From Buttiauxella sp965119215 (GTDB taxonomy: Bacteria; Pseudomonadota; Gammaproteobacteria; Enterobacterales; Enterobacteriaceae): a stretch of DNA of 64,000 nucleotides. Of this stretch, positions 18,654 through 26,681 are shown one piece after another (position 1 is the first letter of the stretch; every line of letters begins with the position of its first letter). The stretch is from the NCBI GenBank assembly GCA_965119215.1, contig CBCPKK010000005.1, forward strand, positions 310,001 through 374,000. Direction: 5' to 3'. The notes under the pieces were generated by a model. It searched no databases. It was not told the DNA's origin and saw nothing but the letters and a program-made list of their open reading frames with translations. Position numbers and translations under genes: made by a program.

Positions 18654-18682
18654 AAAAACGCCGCGATTAGCGGCGTTTTTTT
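18654..18682 (+). terminator. Terminator of glnS
   Basis: AAAAACGCCGC, loop GATTA, GCGGCGTTTTTTTT. Confidence 0.88.
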
Positions 18683-18714
18683 TAGCTTCACAATCATCTA
18701 TTTAATGATTTATT

Positions 18715-18742
18715 CACATTCGCGTTGCGAATTAATTCTATT
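18715..18742. promoter_or_regulatory. NagC operator (distal) upstream of chiP
   Basis: ATTCGCGTTGCGAATTAATT matches the NagC form, with A/T flanks. Distal member of a pair 230 bp apart upstream of chiP; E. coli chiP also has two NagC sites. Confidence 0.7.
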
Positions 18743-18805
18743 TAGAGTCCTTTCTGGCATCCCTTTCCTGGTCAACCTCAGAACATAATAAATTCTTAAT
18801 TTAGT

Positions 18806-18825
18806 TATGTGAGCGCTCTCATGTA
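18806..18825. promoter_or_regulatory. CRP-like site upstream of chiP
   Basis: TGTGA-GCGCTC-TCATG, one half-site exact and the other with two mismatches. It lies between the two NagC operators. Chitoporin expression in E. coli depends on CRP. Confidence 0.55.
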
Positions 18826-18944
18826 GAATTTTGTGTGTAAATAATCGTAATTATCCATATAAAACGCTTGTGACGCCATTTGTTACAAATACTCATAAAT
18901 TATGTGCTCTCTGTCATAATATCGGAATGAACTCTTACAAAGTC

Positions 18945-18972
18945 GTTGATAATTCGCGTCGCGAAAAATAGT
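18945..18972. promoter_or_regulatory. NagC operator (proximal) upstream of chiP
   Basis: AATTCGCGTCGCGAAAAAT fits the NagC operator pattern. It lies about 130 bp before the chiP start, where repression of chiP would be exerted. Confidence 0.7.
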
Positions 18973-19079
18973 CTTAGGGACAGCAGTAATGCGGGCAAAT
19001 ATTTATAACCGCTTTAGCCGTTAGGCATTTTTACTTTTTTCGCTACACGACGTCTTTAAACGTCCAGCGATTATTTATA

Positions 19080-19097
19080 CGTCAAAGAGGAATTTTA
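19080..19097 (+). promoter_or_regulatory. ChiX small-RNA pairing site over the chiP ribosome binding site
   Basis: CGTCAAAGAGGAATTTTA includes the AGAGGA Shine-Dalgarno. From memory ChiX (MicM) of E. coli contains AAATTCCTCTTTGACG, which is fully complementary to CGTCAAAGAGGAATTT. Known role: ChiX silences chiP until a chitobiose-locus transcript titrates it. Confidence 0.75.
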
Positions 19098-19098
19098 T

Positions 19099-20496
19099 AT
19101 GCGTACGTTTAGTGGCAAACGTAGTGCGCTGGCGCTTGCAATCGCAGGTGTTACGGCTCTTTCAGGACTGGTTGTCATCCCTCAGGCAAGTGCAGCAGGT
19201 TTTGTTGATGATTCAACGCTGACCGGTGGTGTTTATTACTGGCAGCGTGAACGTGACCGTAAAGATGTTACGACTGATAAGTACGAAACTAACCTGGCTC
19301 ACTCCACCTGGAACGCCAACCTGGACTTCCAGTCTGGTTTTGCTGCAGACATGTTCGGTCTGGATATCGCTGCATTTACCGCTATCGAAATGGCTGAAAA
19401 TGGCGACAGCGGCCACCCGAACGAAATCGCATTCTCTTCAAAAAACAAAGCTTATGATGAAGATTACTCCGGCGATAAGAGCGGTATCAGTCTTTATAAA
19501 GCAGCAGCTAAATTCAAATATGGCCCAGTCTGGGCTCGCGCGGGTTACATCCAGCCAACCGGTCAAACACTGTTAGCACCACACTGGAGCTTCATGCCGG
19601 GTACATACCAGGGCGCGGAAGCCGGTGCGAACTTTGACTACGGCGACTCCGGCGCTCTGAGCTTCTCCTACATGTGGACCAACGAGTACAAATCTCCGTG
19701 GCACCTGGAAATGGACAAGTTCTATCAAAACGATAAGAACACCAAAGTTGATTACTTACACTCTTTGGGTGCGAAGTACGACTTTAAAAATAACCTGATC
19801 CTCGAAGCGGCATTCGGTCAGGCTGAAGGCTATATTGACCAGTACTTCACCAAAGCCAGTTACAAATTTGATATTGCTGGCAGCCCGTTGACCACCAGTT
19901 ACCAGTTCTACGGTACGCGTGACAAAGTTTCCGACGGTAGCGTCAACGATCTGTATGACGGCACCGCATGGTTGCAGGCATTAACTCTCGGTTACCGTGT
20001 CGGCCAGGTTGACCTGCGTCTTGAAGGAACCATGGTTAAGGCTGACGGCCAGCAGGGCTACTTCCTGCAACGTATGACCCCAACTTACGCTTCTTCAAAC
20101 GGTCGTCTTGATGTGTGGTGGGATAACCGCTCTGACTTCAACGCCAATGGTGAAAAAGCTGTATTCGCAGGCGCAATGTACGATCTGAGCAACTGGAATC
20201 TGGCAGGTTGGGCTGTGGGGGCTTCTTATGTGTATGCATGGGATGCTAAACCAAGCTCTAAACCAACTACTGATGGTTTCTACGATGCCGATCGTCGTTT
20301 GAAAGAGTCTGCGTATAGCCTGGATGCGCTGTACACCGTTCAGGATGGCCGTGCGAAAGGCACTCTGTTTAAACTGCACTTCACTCAATACGACAACCAC
20401 TCCGATATTCCAAGCTGGGGCGGTGGTTACGGCAACGTGTTCCAGGATGAGCGCGACGTGAAATTCATCGTGATCGCACCGTTCACCATCTTCTGA
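19099..20496 (+). CDS. chiP: Chitooligosaccharide-specific outer-membrane porin
   Basis: The 465-residue product (E. coli ChiP 468) starts with a signal peptide ending in PQASAAG and continues with an OprD-type beta-barrel (VYYWQRERDRKD, repeated Tyr/Trp/Gly strands) ending in a C-terminal Phe (VIAPFTIF), as outer-membrane porins do. ChiP takes up chitooligosaccharides. Upstream lie two NagC operators, a CRP-like site and the ChiX target. chiQ follows 47 bp later. Confidence 0.95.
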   Translation: MRTFSGKRSALALAIAGVTALSGLVVIPQASAAGFVDDSTLTGGVYYWQRERDRKDVTTDKYETNLAHSTWNANLDFQSGFAADMFGLDIAAFTAIEMAENGDSGHPNEIAFSSKNKAYDEDYSGDKSGISLYKAAAKFKYGPVWARAGYIQPTGQTLLAPHWSFMPGTYQGAEAGANFDYGDSGALSFSYMWTNEYKSPWHLEMDKFYQNDKNTKVDYLHSLGAKYDFKNNLILEAAFGQAEGYIDQYFTKASYKFDIAGSPLTTSYQFYGTRDKVSDGSVNDLYDGTAWLQALTLGYRVGQVDLRLEGTMVKADGQQGYFLQRMTPTYASSNGRLDVWWDNRSDFNANGEKAVFAGAMYDLSNWNLAGWAVGASYVYAWDAKPSSKPTTDGFYDADRRLKESAYSLDALYTVQDGRAKGTLFKLHFTQYDNHSDIPSWGGGYGNVFQDERDVKFIVIAPFTIF

Positions 20497-20543
20497 TTTG
20501 ATTCCGGGTGCTAAAACGCCCGGTTTTCTTAAGGATATCAAGC

Positions 20544-20870
20544 ATGAAAAAAATCATTCTGGTTACGGTGATGGCGTTAGGTTTAAGTGCATGTGCGCAA
20601 CCTAAAACTGCCCCGGAAGATTCGAAGTTGAAACAGGACTACAGCACTTGTATCAACAGTGCTCAAGGGGACCCGGACAAAGTTCAGGGTTGCCAAAGTA
20701 TGTTAACTGAGCTTGCGAAGGACAGAAAGCATCAGGAATTTGCGCAGAAAGAAGCCGTGAGTACTCTGGATTACCAGAACTGCATTCAGGCAACACGCAC
20801 TGGTAACGACCAGTCTGTTAAAGCTAAATGCGATAAAATCTGGCAAGAGATCCGCGCTCACAACCAGTAG
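20544..20870 (+). CDS. chiQ: ChiQ lipoprotein
   Basis: The 108-residue product begins MKKIILVTVMALGLSACAQP, a lipoprotein signal with lipobox LSAC. The frame is open 12 codons further upstream but AAGGAT lies 9 nt before this ATG. Later cysteines (STCINS, QGCQS, QNCIQ, AKCDK) are evenly spaced, perhaps disulphide-forming. Function unknown; co-transcribed with chiP in E. coli. Confidence 0.92.
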   Translation: MKKIILVTVMALGLSACAQPKTAPEDSKLKQDYSTCINSAQGDPDKVQGCQSMLTELAKDRKHQEFAQKEAVSTLDYQNCIQATRTGNDQSVKAKCDKIWQEIRAHNQ

Positions 20871-20888
20871 TCGCAATATTCAGGCGAT

Positions 20889-20922
20889 AAAAAAACCGGT
20901 GAGCTTCCTCACCGGTTTTTTT
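20889..20922 (+). terminator. Terminator of chiPQ
   Basis: ACCGGTGAG, loop CTTC, CTCACCGGT with A and T runs on either side, so it may act in both directions. Confidence 0.88.
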
Positions 20923-20926
20923 ACAT

Positions 20927-20951
20927 CTGACATCCGGGTTAGGGATGTCAG
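20927..20951 (-). terminator. Hairpin after fur
   Basis: CTGACATCC and GGATGTCAG form a 9-bp stem around GGGTTAG. It stands 11 nt after the fur stop. No strong T run follows directly, but the chiPQ stem beyond it supplies one. Confidence 0.5.
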
Positions 20952-20961
20952 GATATACGGA

Positions 20962-21414
20962 TTACTTTTCGCTGATCTCGTGTGCATGCTCTTCGGTACG
21001 GCAGTCGCCTTCAGCACAATGACCGTAGAGGTACAAACTGTGGTTCGTCAGACGAATACCGTGACGGGAAGCGATTTCACGCTGGCGAGACTCGATTGAA
21101 TCATCGCTGAATTCAATAACTTTGCCACAATCCAGGCAAATCAAATGGTCGTGGTGATGCTGTTGCGTCAGTTCGAACACGGATTTACCGCCTTCGAAAT
21201 TATGACGAGTTACGATGCCTGCATCATCAAACTGGTTGAGGACACGATAAACTGTGGCGAGACCAATCTCTTCGCCCATATCAATCAGACGCTTATATAA
21301 ATCTTCCGCACTGACGTGGTGATTCACCGGCCCCTGCAATACTTCAAGGATTTTTAATCGCGGAAGCGTGACTTTCAGGCCGGCCTTCTTTAATGCGGTA
21401 TTGTTGTCAGTCAT
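20962..21414 (-). CDS. fur: Ferric uptake regulator
   Basis: Fur is the Fe2+-responsive repressor of iron acquisition. The ATG at 21414 gives 150 residues starting MTDNNTALKKAGLKVTLPR, as in E. coli (148 aa). The frame stays open 34 codons upstream, but a TATAAT lies at 21487-21482, so those codons fall in the promoter. The winged helix (ATVYRVLNQFDDAGIV), the histidine metal ligands in QQHHHDHL and the zinc CxxC of CLDCGKV are intact. The second Cys pair is CAEGDC. Confidence 0.97.
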   Translation of the reverse strand: MTDNNTALKKAGLKVTLPRLKILEVLQGPVNHHVSAEDLYKRLIDMGEEIGLATVYRVLNQFDDAGIVTRHNFEGGKSVFELTQQHHHDHLICLDCGKVIEFSDDSIESRQREIASRHGIRLTNHSLYLYGHCAEGDCRTEEHAHEISEK

Positions 21415-21481
21415 GCGGGAATTGTCCTGTTGCTTAACGAATCGCTCGGACTCAGGGTGAGCGTTAAGATGAATGCGTCTC

Positions 21482-21510
21482 ATTATAGAACTGCCGCTTC
21501 TAAATGGGAA
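21482..21510 (-). promoter_or_regulatory. Probable sigma-70 promoter of fur
   Basis: Minus strand: TTCCCA, 17-nt spacer, TATAAT, about 70 nt before the fur ATG. The -10 box is perfect, the -35 weak, which suits an activated promoter. Confidence 0.55.
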
Positions 21511-21657
21511 CCGCAAGTATTATGCATATTCAAGCTAGAAACTGCGCCTGAGTCGCGATTTGCTTGCCTTGCTAGCTATTTTCCAGGAACTCATTGTACA
21601 GGGACAAACTGAAAAGTTACAAATTTGTAGCAATTATTTTAATCGGAAATATCTATC

Positions 21658-21690
21658 AATGTGACGCAGCTGTTTAACTGCGTCACATTT
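21658..21690 (-). terminator. Hairpin after fldA
   Basis: ATGTGACGCAG and CTGCGTCACAT form a perfect 11-bp stem, beginning 5 nt past the fldA stop. The U tract is poor, so it may mainly protect the 3' end. Confidence 0.65.
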
Positions 21691-21694
21691 AGCA

Positions 21695-22225
21695 TCATGC
21701 GTTGAGGATATCAGCCAGATTCAGTTCTTCAGAAACCTGTTTCACCCACTTCTGAACACGTTCAGCGGTCAGTTCTGGTTGACGATCTTCGTCAATTGCC
21801 AGACCTACAAAGTGATCGTCGTCGGCAAGGCCTTTAGACGCTTCGAAATGGTAACCCGCAGTTGGCCAATGGCCCACGATAGCAGCACCGCGTGGCTCAA
21901 TGATGTCGCGAATAGTGCCTAAGGCGTCACAGAAGTATTCTGCGTAGTCTTCCTGGTCGCCACAACCGAACAGAGCAACCAGTTTGCCATTGAAATCAAC
22001 TTCTTCCAGCGTCGGGAAGAAATCATCCCAGTCGCACTGAGCTTCGCCGTAGTACCACGTTGGAATGCCGAGAAGCAGAATATCGAAGCCTTCCAGGTCT
22101 TCTTTACTGCTCTTAGCAATGTCATGCACCTCAGCAACGTCTTTACCGAGCTGTTTTTGAATCATCTTCGCGATATTTTCGGTGTTACCAGTGTCGCTGC
22201 CGAAAAAAATGCCTACGATTGCCAT
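21695..22225 (-). CDS. fldA: Flavodoxin 1
   Basis: FldA is the essential FMN electron carrier (for example to IspG/H, biotin synthase, MetH). The 176 residues equal E. coli FldA; the FMN phosphate loop is SDTGNTE at residues 10-16 and the aromatic FMN-stacking segments are TWYYGEAQ and GDQEDYAEYF. An upstream open extension of 21 codons lacks a fitting start. fldA, ybfE and ybfF follow in the conserved order. Confidence 0.97.
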   Translation of the reverse strand: MAIVGIFFGSDTGNTENIAKMIQKQLGKDVAEVHDIAKSSKEDLEGFDILLLGIPTWYYGEAQCDWDDFFPTLEEVDFNGKLVALFGCGDQEDYAEYFCDALGTIRDIIEPRGAAIVGHWPTAGYHFEASKGLADDDHFVGLAIDEDRQPELTAERVQKWVKQVSEELNLADILNA

Positions 22226-22354
22226 GAGTAAAATAACCTCTTGATACTTAATGGTATGGTGGCTGCTATTTAGCCACAGATAGGGCAATCATAGCAGAAC
22301 ACTTCGTGGTGCGGAAACCGCTATTAGCCGGGTGTGCACAGTCTGCAAAATTAT

Positions 22355-22636
22355 CTAACTGAGATGTTGCTTCAGCTGTTCGAGCAGCATCTCTTCAATC
22401 AATTCACTACGGCTGATATTGCGCGCTTCAGCCAGTTGATTGAGCGCATCCACCGCATCGTTGTTGAGCTTTAACTCCACTCGCTTCAGGCCGCGTACTT
22501 TATCGCGCTTGAGTTGATTGCGTTTGTTGATACGCAACTGCTCATCACGCGTTAGCGGATTGGTTTTTGGCCGTCCCGGGCGACGCTCGTCCGCGAACAG
22601 ATCTAATGTAGTACGGTCCGTTTGTTCTTTTGCCAT
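22355..22636 (-). CDS. ybfE: LexA-regulated protein YbfE, ribbon-helix-helix-like
   Basis: The chosen ATG gives 93 residues starting MAKEQTDRTTLDLFADERR, as in E. coli YbfE (97 aa). The C-terminal half (RVELKLNNDAVDALNQLAEA then SRSELIEEMLLEQL) has the strand-helix-helix pattern of CopG/RHH proteins. The gene is SOS-regulated in E. coli. Function unknown. It lies between fldA and ybfF. Confidence 0.88.
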   Translation of the reverse strand: MAKEQTDRTTLDLFADERRPGRPKTNPLTRDEQLRINKRNQLKRDKVRGLKRVELKLNNDAVDALNQLAEARNISRSELIEEMLLEQLKQHLS

Positions 22637-22644
22637 GATTAGAC

Positions 22645-22664
22645 TACTGACAGGGAATTCAGGT
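22645..22664. promoter_or_regulatory. Weak LexA-like box upstream of ybfE
   Basis: TACTG-ACAGGGAATT-CAGGT has the CTG-N10-CAG frame of an SOS box but a non-standard centre. It begins 8 nt before the ybfE ATG. Kept because ybfE belongs to the LexA regulon in E. coli. Confidence 0.35.
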
Positions 22665-22771
22665 GGCACGGAGCGGGGTGCTCTGGCGCAATTTAGCGCG
22701 CAATCATACATCAGCATAGCTTGCGCGCCAACGCGTTAGCCGCATCTTGCGGCCAGTCGGTTTGTTTTTAA

Positions 22772-23548
22772 TCAGTTTGCGGGTGATTCGTCGATAAAAC
22801 GATGGATTGCGCGCAAAACAGCATCAGGTTTTTCAGCGTGAACCCAGTGCCCGGCACCTGCAACCACATGAGCACGAGCCTGAGGGAACTGAGCAAGCAG
22901 TTCGTTACGGTGCGATTCATCTACATAAGGAGATGCGCCGCCACGAATAAACAGCACCGGTTCGTTCCACGCTGGGATGTTTTCCCAACCGACAATGTTC
23001 TCGTACTGTTCCCAAAGCACCGGCACATTAAATTTCCATTCGCCATTGGCAAAAGATTTCAGCAAGAATTGAATGACGCCTTCTTCATTAAGATGCTCAC
23101 GCATCACCGTTGCAGCCTGTTGACGAGTTTTAACGTCTGCGGCGCTAACCGCATTTATTGCCGTAAAAATCTCGTCATGGCGACGAACCTGGTAATCCAC
23201 AGGCGCGATGTCAATCATCACCAATTTGTCGATGCGTTGCGGTGCAATTGCCGTCAGCGCCATCGCCACTTTGCCACCCATCGAATGACCAATAATAATG
23301 GCTTTCTCAAAGCCATATTCATCGAGCGTTTCGACAACATCTTGCGCCATTGCGGAGTAGTTCATCTCGGCGCTACGTGGTGATAAACCGTGGTTGCGAA
23401 GATCGATTTGCAGCAGCGTGTGATCCTGCCCCAAGTCACGAGCCAGTACGCCAAGATTATCAAGGCTACCAAAAAGACCGTGAATAAGGACAATGGGGGA
23501 ATTACTAGTCGATTGTTGCGCAGTTTGCAGGCGAGCATTCAATTTCAT
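22772..23548 (-). CDS. ybfF: Alpha/beta-hydrolase (esterase) YbfF
   Basis: The 258-residue product has the lid and core of the alpha/beta-hydrolase fold: LIHGLFGSLDNLG as oxyanion region, the nucleophile elbow GHSMGGKVAM (Ser near residue 90), a late Asp in the VLFIRGGASPY region and His in GAGHWVHAEKP. E. coli YbfF is an acyl-CoA/palmitoyl esterase in vitro; its natural substrate is not known. It diverges from seqA. Confidence 0.93.
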   Translation of the reverse strand: MKLNARLQTAQQSTSNSPIVLIHGLFGSLDNLGVLARDLGQDHTLLQIDLRNHGLSPRSAEMNYSAMAQDVVETLDEYGFEKAIIIGHSMGGKVAMALTAIAPQRIDKLVMIDIAPVDYQVRRHDEIFTAINAVSAADVKTRQQAATVMREHLNEEGVIQFLLKSFANGEWKFNVPVLWEQYENIVGWENIPAWNEPVLFIRGGASPYVDESHRNELLAQFPQARAHVVAGAGHWVHAEKPDAVLRAIHRFIDESPAN

Positions 23549-23732
23549 GGCAAAGTTCTTTTTTTTTACTTCGTGTGGTTAGGGTATCATAACGGCATCC
23601 TGCCGCAGTGCCGCAAATATTCAGTCTAGTCTGACTTTGTGGTGTGACAAAAGTTTGGCGCTACCCGAGGTTGGGATTTGTCCCTATAATCCCAACAACT
23701 TGTATTCAGAAAAGATATCGCACTGGATTAAG

Positions 23733-24281
23733 ATGAAAACAATTGAAGTTGATGACGAGCTCTATCGCTATATTGCCAGCCACACGCAGCACATTGGTGA
23801 AAGCGCGTCCGATATTTTACGGCGCATGTTGAAATTTACCGCCGGTCAAACTCCTGCTACACCAGCAACTACCGGTCAGGCAGCCACTGTTTCTGCTGCT
23901 GCACCGGAAGCCAAACCCGTAAACAAAGCACGCGATCGTGTACGTGCGGTTCGTGAGTTGCTGCTTTCCGATGAATATGCTGAGCAAAAGAAAGCGGTTA
24001 ACCGTTTCATGATGGTGCTTTCTACTCTGTATACCCTCGATGCTCATGCTTTTGGTGAAGCGACTGAGTCGCTGCATGGTCGTACGCGCGTCTATTTTGC
24101 AGGTAACGAGCAAACGCTGCTGCAAAACGGCAACCAGACCAAACCTAAACATGTTCCAGGCACGCCATACTGGGTTATTACCAACACCAATACGGGTCGT
24201 AAATGCAGCATGATCGAACACATCATGCAATCAATGCAGTTCCCGGCGGAATTGATTGAAAAGGTTTGCGGCACAATCTAA
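23733..24281 (+). CDS. seqA: Negative modulator of replication initiation SeqA
   Basis: SeqA binds hemimethylated GATC and sequesters oriC. The 182-residue product (E. coli 181) begins MKTIEVDDELYRYIASHTQH, the oligomerisation ribbon-helix-helix, then a variable linker (QTPATPATTGQAATV) and the DNA-binding domain with GNQTKPKHVPGTPYWVITNT and TGRKCSMIEHIM. An upstream 32-codon extension lacks family similarity. pgm follows after 25 bp. Confidence 0.96.
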   Translation: MKTIEVDDELYRYIASHTQHIGESASDILRRMLKFTAGQTPATPATTGQAATVSAAAPEAKPVNKARDRVRAVRELLLSDEYAEQKKAVNRFMMVLSTLYTLDAHAFGEATESLHGRTRVYFAGNEQTLLQNGNQTKPKHVPGTPYWVITNTNTGRKCSMIEHIMQSMQFPAELIEKVCGTI

Positions 24282-24306
24282 CACCTCGCGTCAGAAGGAA
24301 AGGCCA

Positions 24307-25950
24307 ATGGCTAACCACCCTCGTGCAGGACAACCGGCACAACAGAGCGATTTGATTAACGTAGCCCAACTGACGGCCCAGTATTACGTGCTGAAGCCTG
24401 AAGTGGGGAATAGCGAACACGCGGTGAAGTTTGGGACTTCCGGCCACCGTGGCAGCGCGGCGCGTCATAGTTTCAACGAACCTCACATTTTGGCAATTGC
24501 TCAGGCGATTGCAGAAGATCGTGCAAAAAATGGCATTACCGGGCCGTGCTACATTGGCAAAGATACCCACGCGTTATCTGAACCTGCGTTTATCTCGGTG
24601 TTGGAAGTTCTGGCGGCAAACGGTGTGGATGTCATTGTGCAACAGGCAAACGGCTACACGCCAACGCCTGCTATCTCTCATGCCATTCTGACGCATAACA
24701 AAAAAGGTGGCGCACTGGCGGACGGTATCGTTATTACCCCTTCGCACAACCCGCCTGATGACGGCGGTATCAAATACAATCCACCAAACGGTGGCCCTGC
24801 TGATACTAATGTCACCAAAGTCGTTGAAGACCGCGCTAACGCACTGTTGGCTGCTGGTCTGAAAGATGTAAAACGCATTTCTCTTGATCAGGCGTGGGCA
24901 AGCGGCCACGTACAAGAACAAGATCTGGTGCAGCCATTTATCGAAGGGCTGGTGGACATCGTTGATATGGCCGCCATCCAGAAAGCGGGCCTGAAACTGG
25001 GCGTTGATCCGCTCGGTGGTTCTGGTATCGAATACTGGCAGCGCATCGCGAAGCACTACAATCTGGATCTGACGATTGTTAACGATCACGTTGATCAAAC
25101 CTTCCGTTTTATGCATCTCGATAAAGACGGCGCTATCCGTATGGATTGCTCCTCCGAGTGCGCAATGGCGGGTTTGCTGGCGCTGCGTGACAAATTCGAT
25201 CTGGCCTTTGCCAATGACCCGGATTACGACCGCCACGGTATCGTCACGCCTGCTGGCTTGATGAACCCGAACCATTACCTGGCCGTTGCGATTAACTACC
25301 TGTTCCAGCATCGTCCACAGTGGGGCAAAGATGTCGCCGTGGGCAAAACCCTGGTTTCATCCGCAATGATTGACCGTGTGGTTAACGATTTGGGTCGCAA
25401 ACTGGTAGAAGTACCGGTTGGTTTCAAATGGTTTGTCGACGGCCTGTTTGACGGCAGCTTTGGCTTTGGCGGTGAAGAAAGTGCTGGAGCATCGTTCCTG
25501 CGCTTTGACGGTACACCGTGGTCCACAGACAAAGACGGCATCATCATGTGCCTGCTGGCAGCAGAAATTACCGCCGTAACCGGTAAAAATCCGCAGCAGC
25601 ATTATGATGAACTGGCTGCCCGTTTCGGTGCGCCAAGCTACAACCGCCTGCAAGCACCAGCCACTTCCGCGCAGAAAGCGGCACTTTCTAAACTTTCCCC
25701 GGAAATGGTTAGCGCAAGCACGCTGGCGGGTGACCCGATTACCGCACGCTTAACGGCGGCTCCAGGTAACGGTGCATCCATTGGCGGCCTGAAAGTGATG
25801 ACTGACAACGGCTGGTTCGCGGCGCGTCCTTCCGGTACGGAAGATGCGTACAAAATTTACTGCGAAAGTTTCTTAGGTGCTGAGCACCGCGAGCAAATAG
25901 AGAAAGAAGCGGTTGAGATTGTTAGCGAAGTGCTGAAAAGCGCGAAGTAA
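24307..25950 (+). CDS. pgm: Phosphoglucomutase
   Basis: Pgm interconverts glucose-1-P and glucose-6-P. The 547-residue product (E. coli 546) starts MANHPRAGQPAQQSDLINVA with AAGGAAAGG upstream. The phosphoserine loop is ITPSHNPPDDGG, the metal loop DPDYDRHG, the sugar-binding loop GGEESAGASF and the phosphate-binding RPSGTEDAYK. Transcribed with seqA. Confidence 0.97.
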   Translation: MANHPRAGQPAQQSDLINVAQLTAQYYVLKPEVGNSEHAVKFGTSGHRGSAARHSFNEPHILAIAQAIAEDRAKNGITGPCYIGKDTHALSEPAFISVLEVLAANGVDVIVQQANGYTPTPAISHAILTHNKKGGALADGIVITPSHNPPDDGGIKYNPPNGGPADTNVTKVVEDRANALLAAGLKDVKRISLDQAWASGHVQEQDLVQPFIEGLVDIVDMAAIQKAGLKLGVDPLGGSGIEYWQRIAKHYNLDLTIVNDHVDQTFRFMHLDKDGAIRMDCSSECAMAGLLALRDKFDLAFANDPDYDRHGIVTPAGLMNPNHYLAVAINYLFQHRPQWGKDVAVGKTLVSSAMIDRVVNDLGRKLVEVPVGFKWFVDGLFDGSFGFGGEESAGASFLRFDGTPWSTDKDGIIMCLLAAEITAVTGKNPQQHYDELAARFGAPSYNRLQAPATSAQKAALSKLSPEMVSASTLAGDPITARLTAAPGNGASIGGLKVMTDNGWFAARPSGTEDAYKIYCESFLGAEHREQIEKEAVEIVSEVLKSAK

Positions 25951-25962
25951 GAGTTAAAATTG

Positions 25963-25990
25963 AAAAGGCGCCGTGAAGGCGCCTTTTTTG
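25963..25990. terminator. Bidirectional terminator between pgm and kdpE
   Basis: AAAAGGCGCC, GTGA, AGGCGCCTTTTTT. It stands 12 nt after pgm and 14 nt after the converging kdpE. Confidence 0.88.
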
Positions 25991-26003
25991 TATCTGTCGC
26001 TCG

Positions 26004-26681
26004 CTAAAGCATAAAACGGTAGCCGATTCCGGTTTCCGTCAGCAGATGGGCTGGACGCGCAGGATCGTTTTCCAGCTTCTGGCGCAAATGCCCCATATAA
26101 ATACGCAGATAGTGGCTGTGTTCCACGGCATTCGGCCCCCAAACCTGGTTGAGCAACTGGCGCTGGGTCAGCACTTTACCGTGGTTGTTCAGAAGTGTTG
26201 CCAGCAGGCGAAACTCAATTGGCGTCAGATGAATTTCCGCGCCATCACGCGTAATACGGCGGGTGGCGAGATCAACGGTGATATTCGAAAACTGGTAAAC
26301 CGGATCGGGCTGGGCAAGGCTTGCATGGCGACGCAGCACCACACGCAGGCGCGCTTGTAATTCACCAATGCCAAAAGGTTTGCTGAGATAGTCATCGGCT
26401 CCTGCATCCAGCGCGTCAATTTTTACTTGCTCATCACTTCGTGCGGAAAGCACCACAATCGGCGTCTGGCTCCACTGGCGAAAATCGCGGATAAAATCAA
26501 TGCCGTCGCCATCCGGTAAACCGAGATCAAGGATCACTAAATCGGGTTTGCGTGTGGCGGCTTCCAGCAAACCACGCTGTAGCGTTTCGGCTTCATGCAC
26601 GCGCAACGACTCGGCTTCCAGCGCGGTGCGCAGAAAACGGCGGATCTCTTTTTCATCTTCAACAATCAGAACGGATATCAC
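26004..26681 (-). CDS. kdpE: Response regulator KdpE
   Basis: KdpE is an OmpR-type regulator that activates kdpFABC. The 225-residue product has the receiver with acidic pocket VEDEKE, phospho-Asp in LVILDLGLPDGDG and Lys in LSKPFG, then a winged-helix output domain (TRDGAEIHLTPIEFRLL, HSHYLRIYMGHLRQKLE). Its start overlaps the kdpD stop by 4 nt. Confidence 0.97.
   Translation of the reverse strand: MISVLIVEDEKEIRRFLRTALEAESLRVHEAETLQRGLLEAATRKPDLVILDLGLPDGDGIDFIRDFRQWSQTPIVVLSARSDEQVKIDALDAGADDYLSKPFGIGELQARLRVVLRRHASLAQPDPVYQFSNITVDLATRRITRDGAEIHLTPIEFRLLATLLNNHGKVLTQRQLLNQVWGPNAVEHSHYLRIYMGHLRQKLENDPARPAHLLTETGIGYRFML

Noticed and set aside
21415..21516. N-terminal extension of Fur by 34 codons
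   Set aside because: It overlaps the probable fur promoter (TATAAT at 21487-21482) and has no similarity to Fur; the usual start at 21414 is clear.
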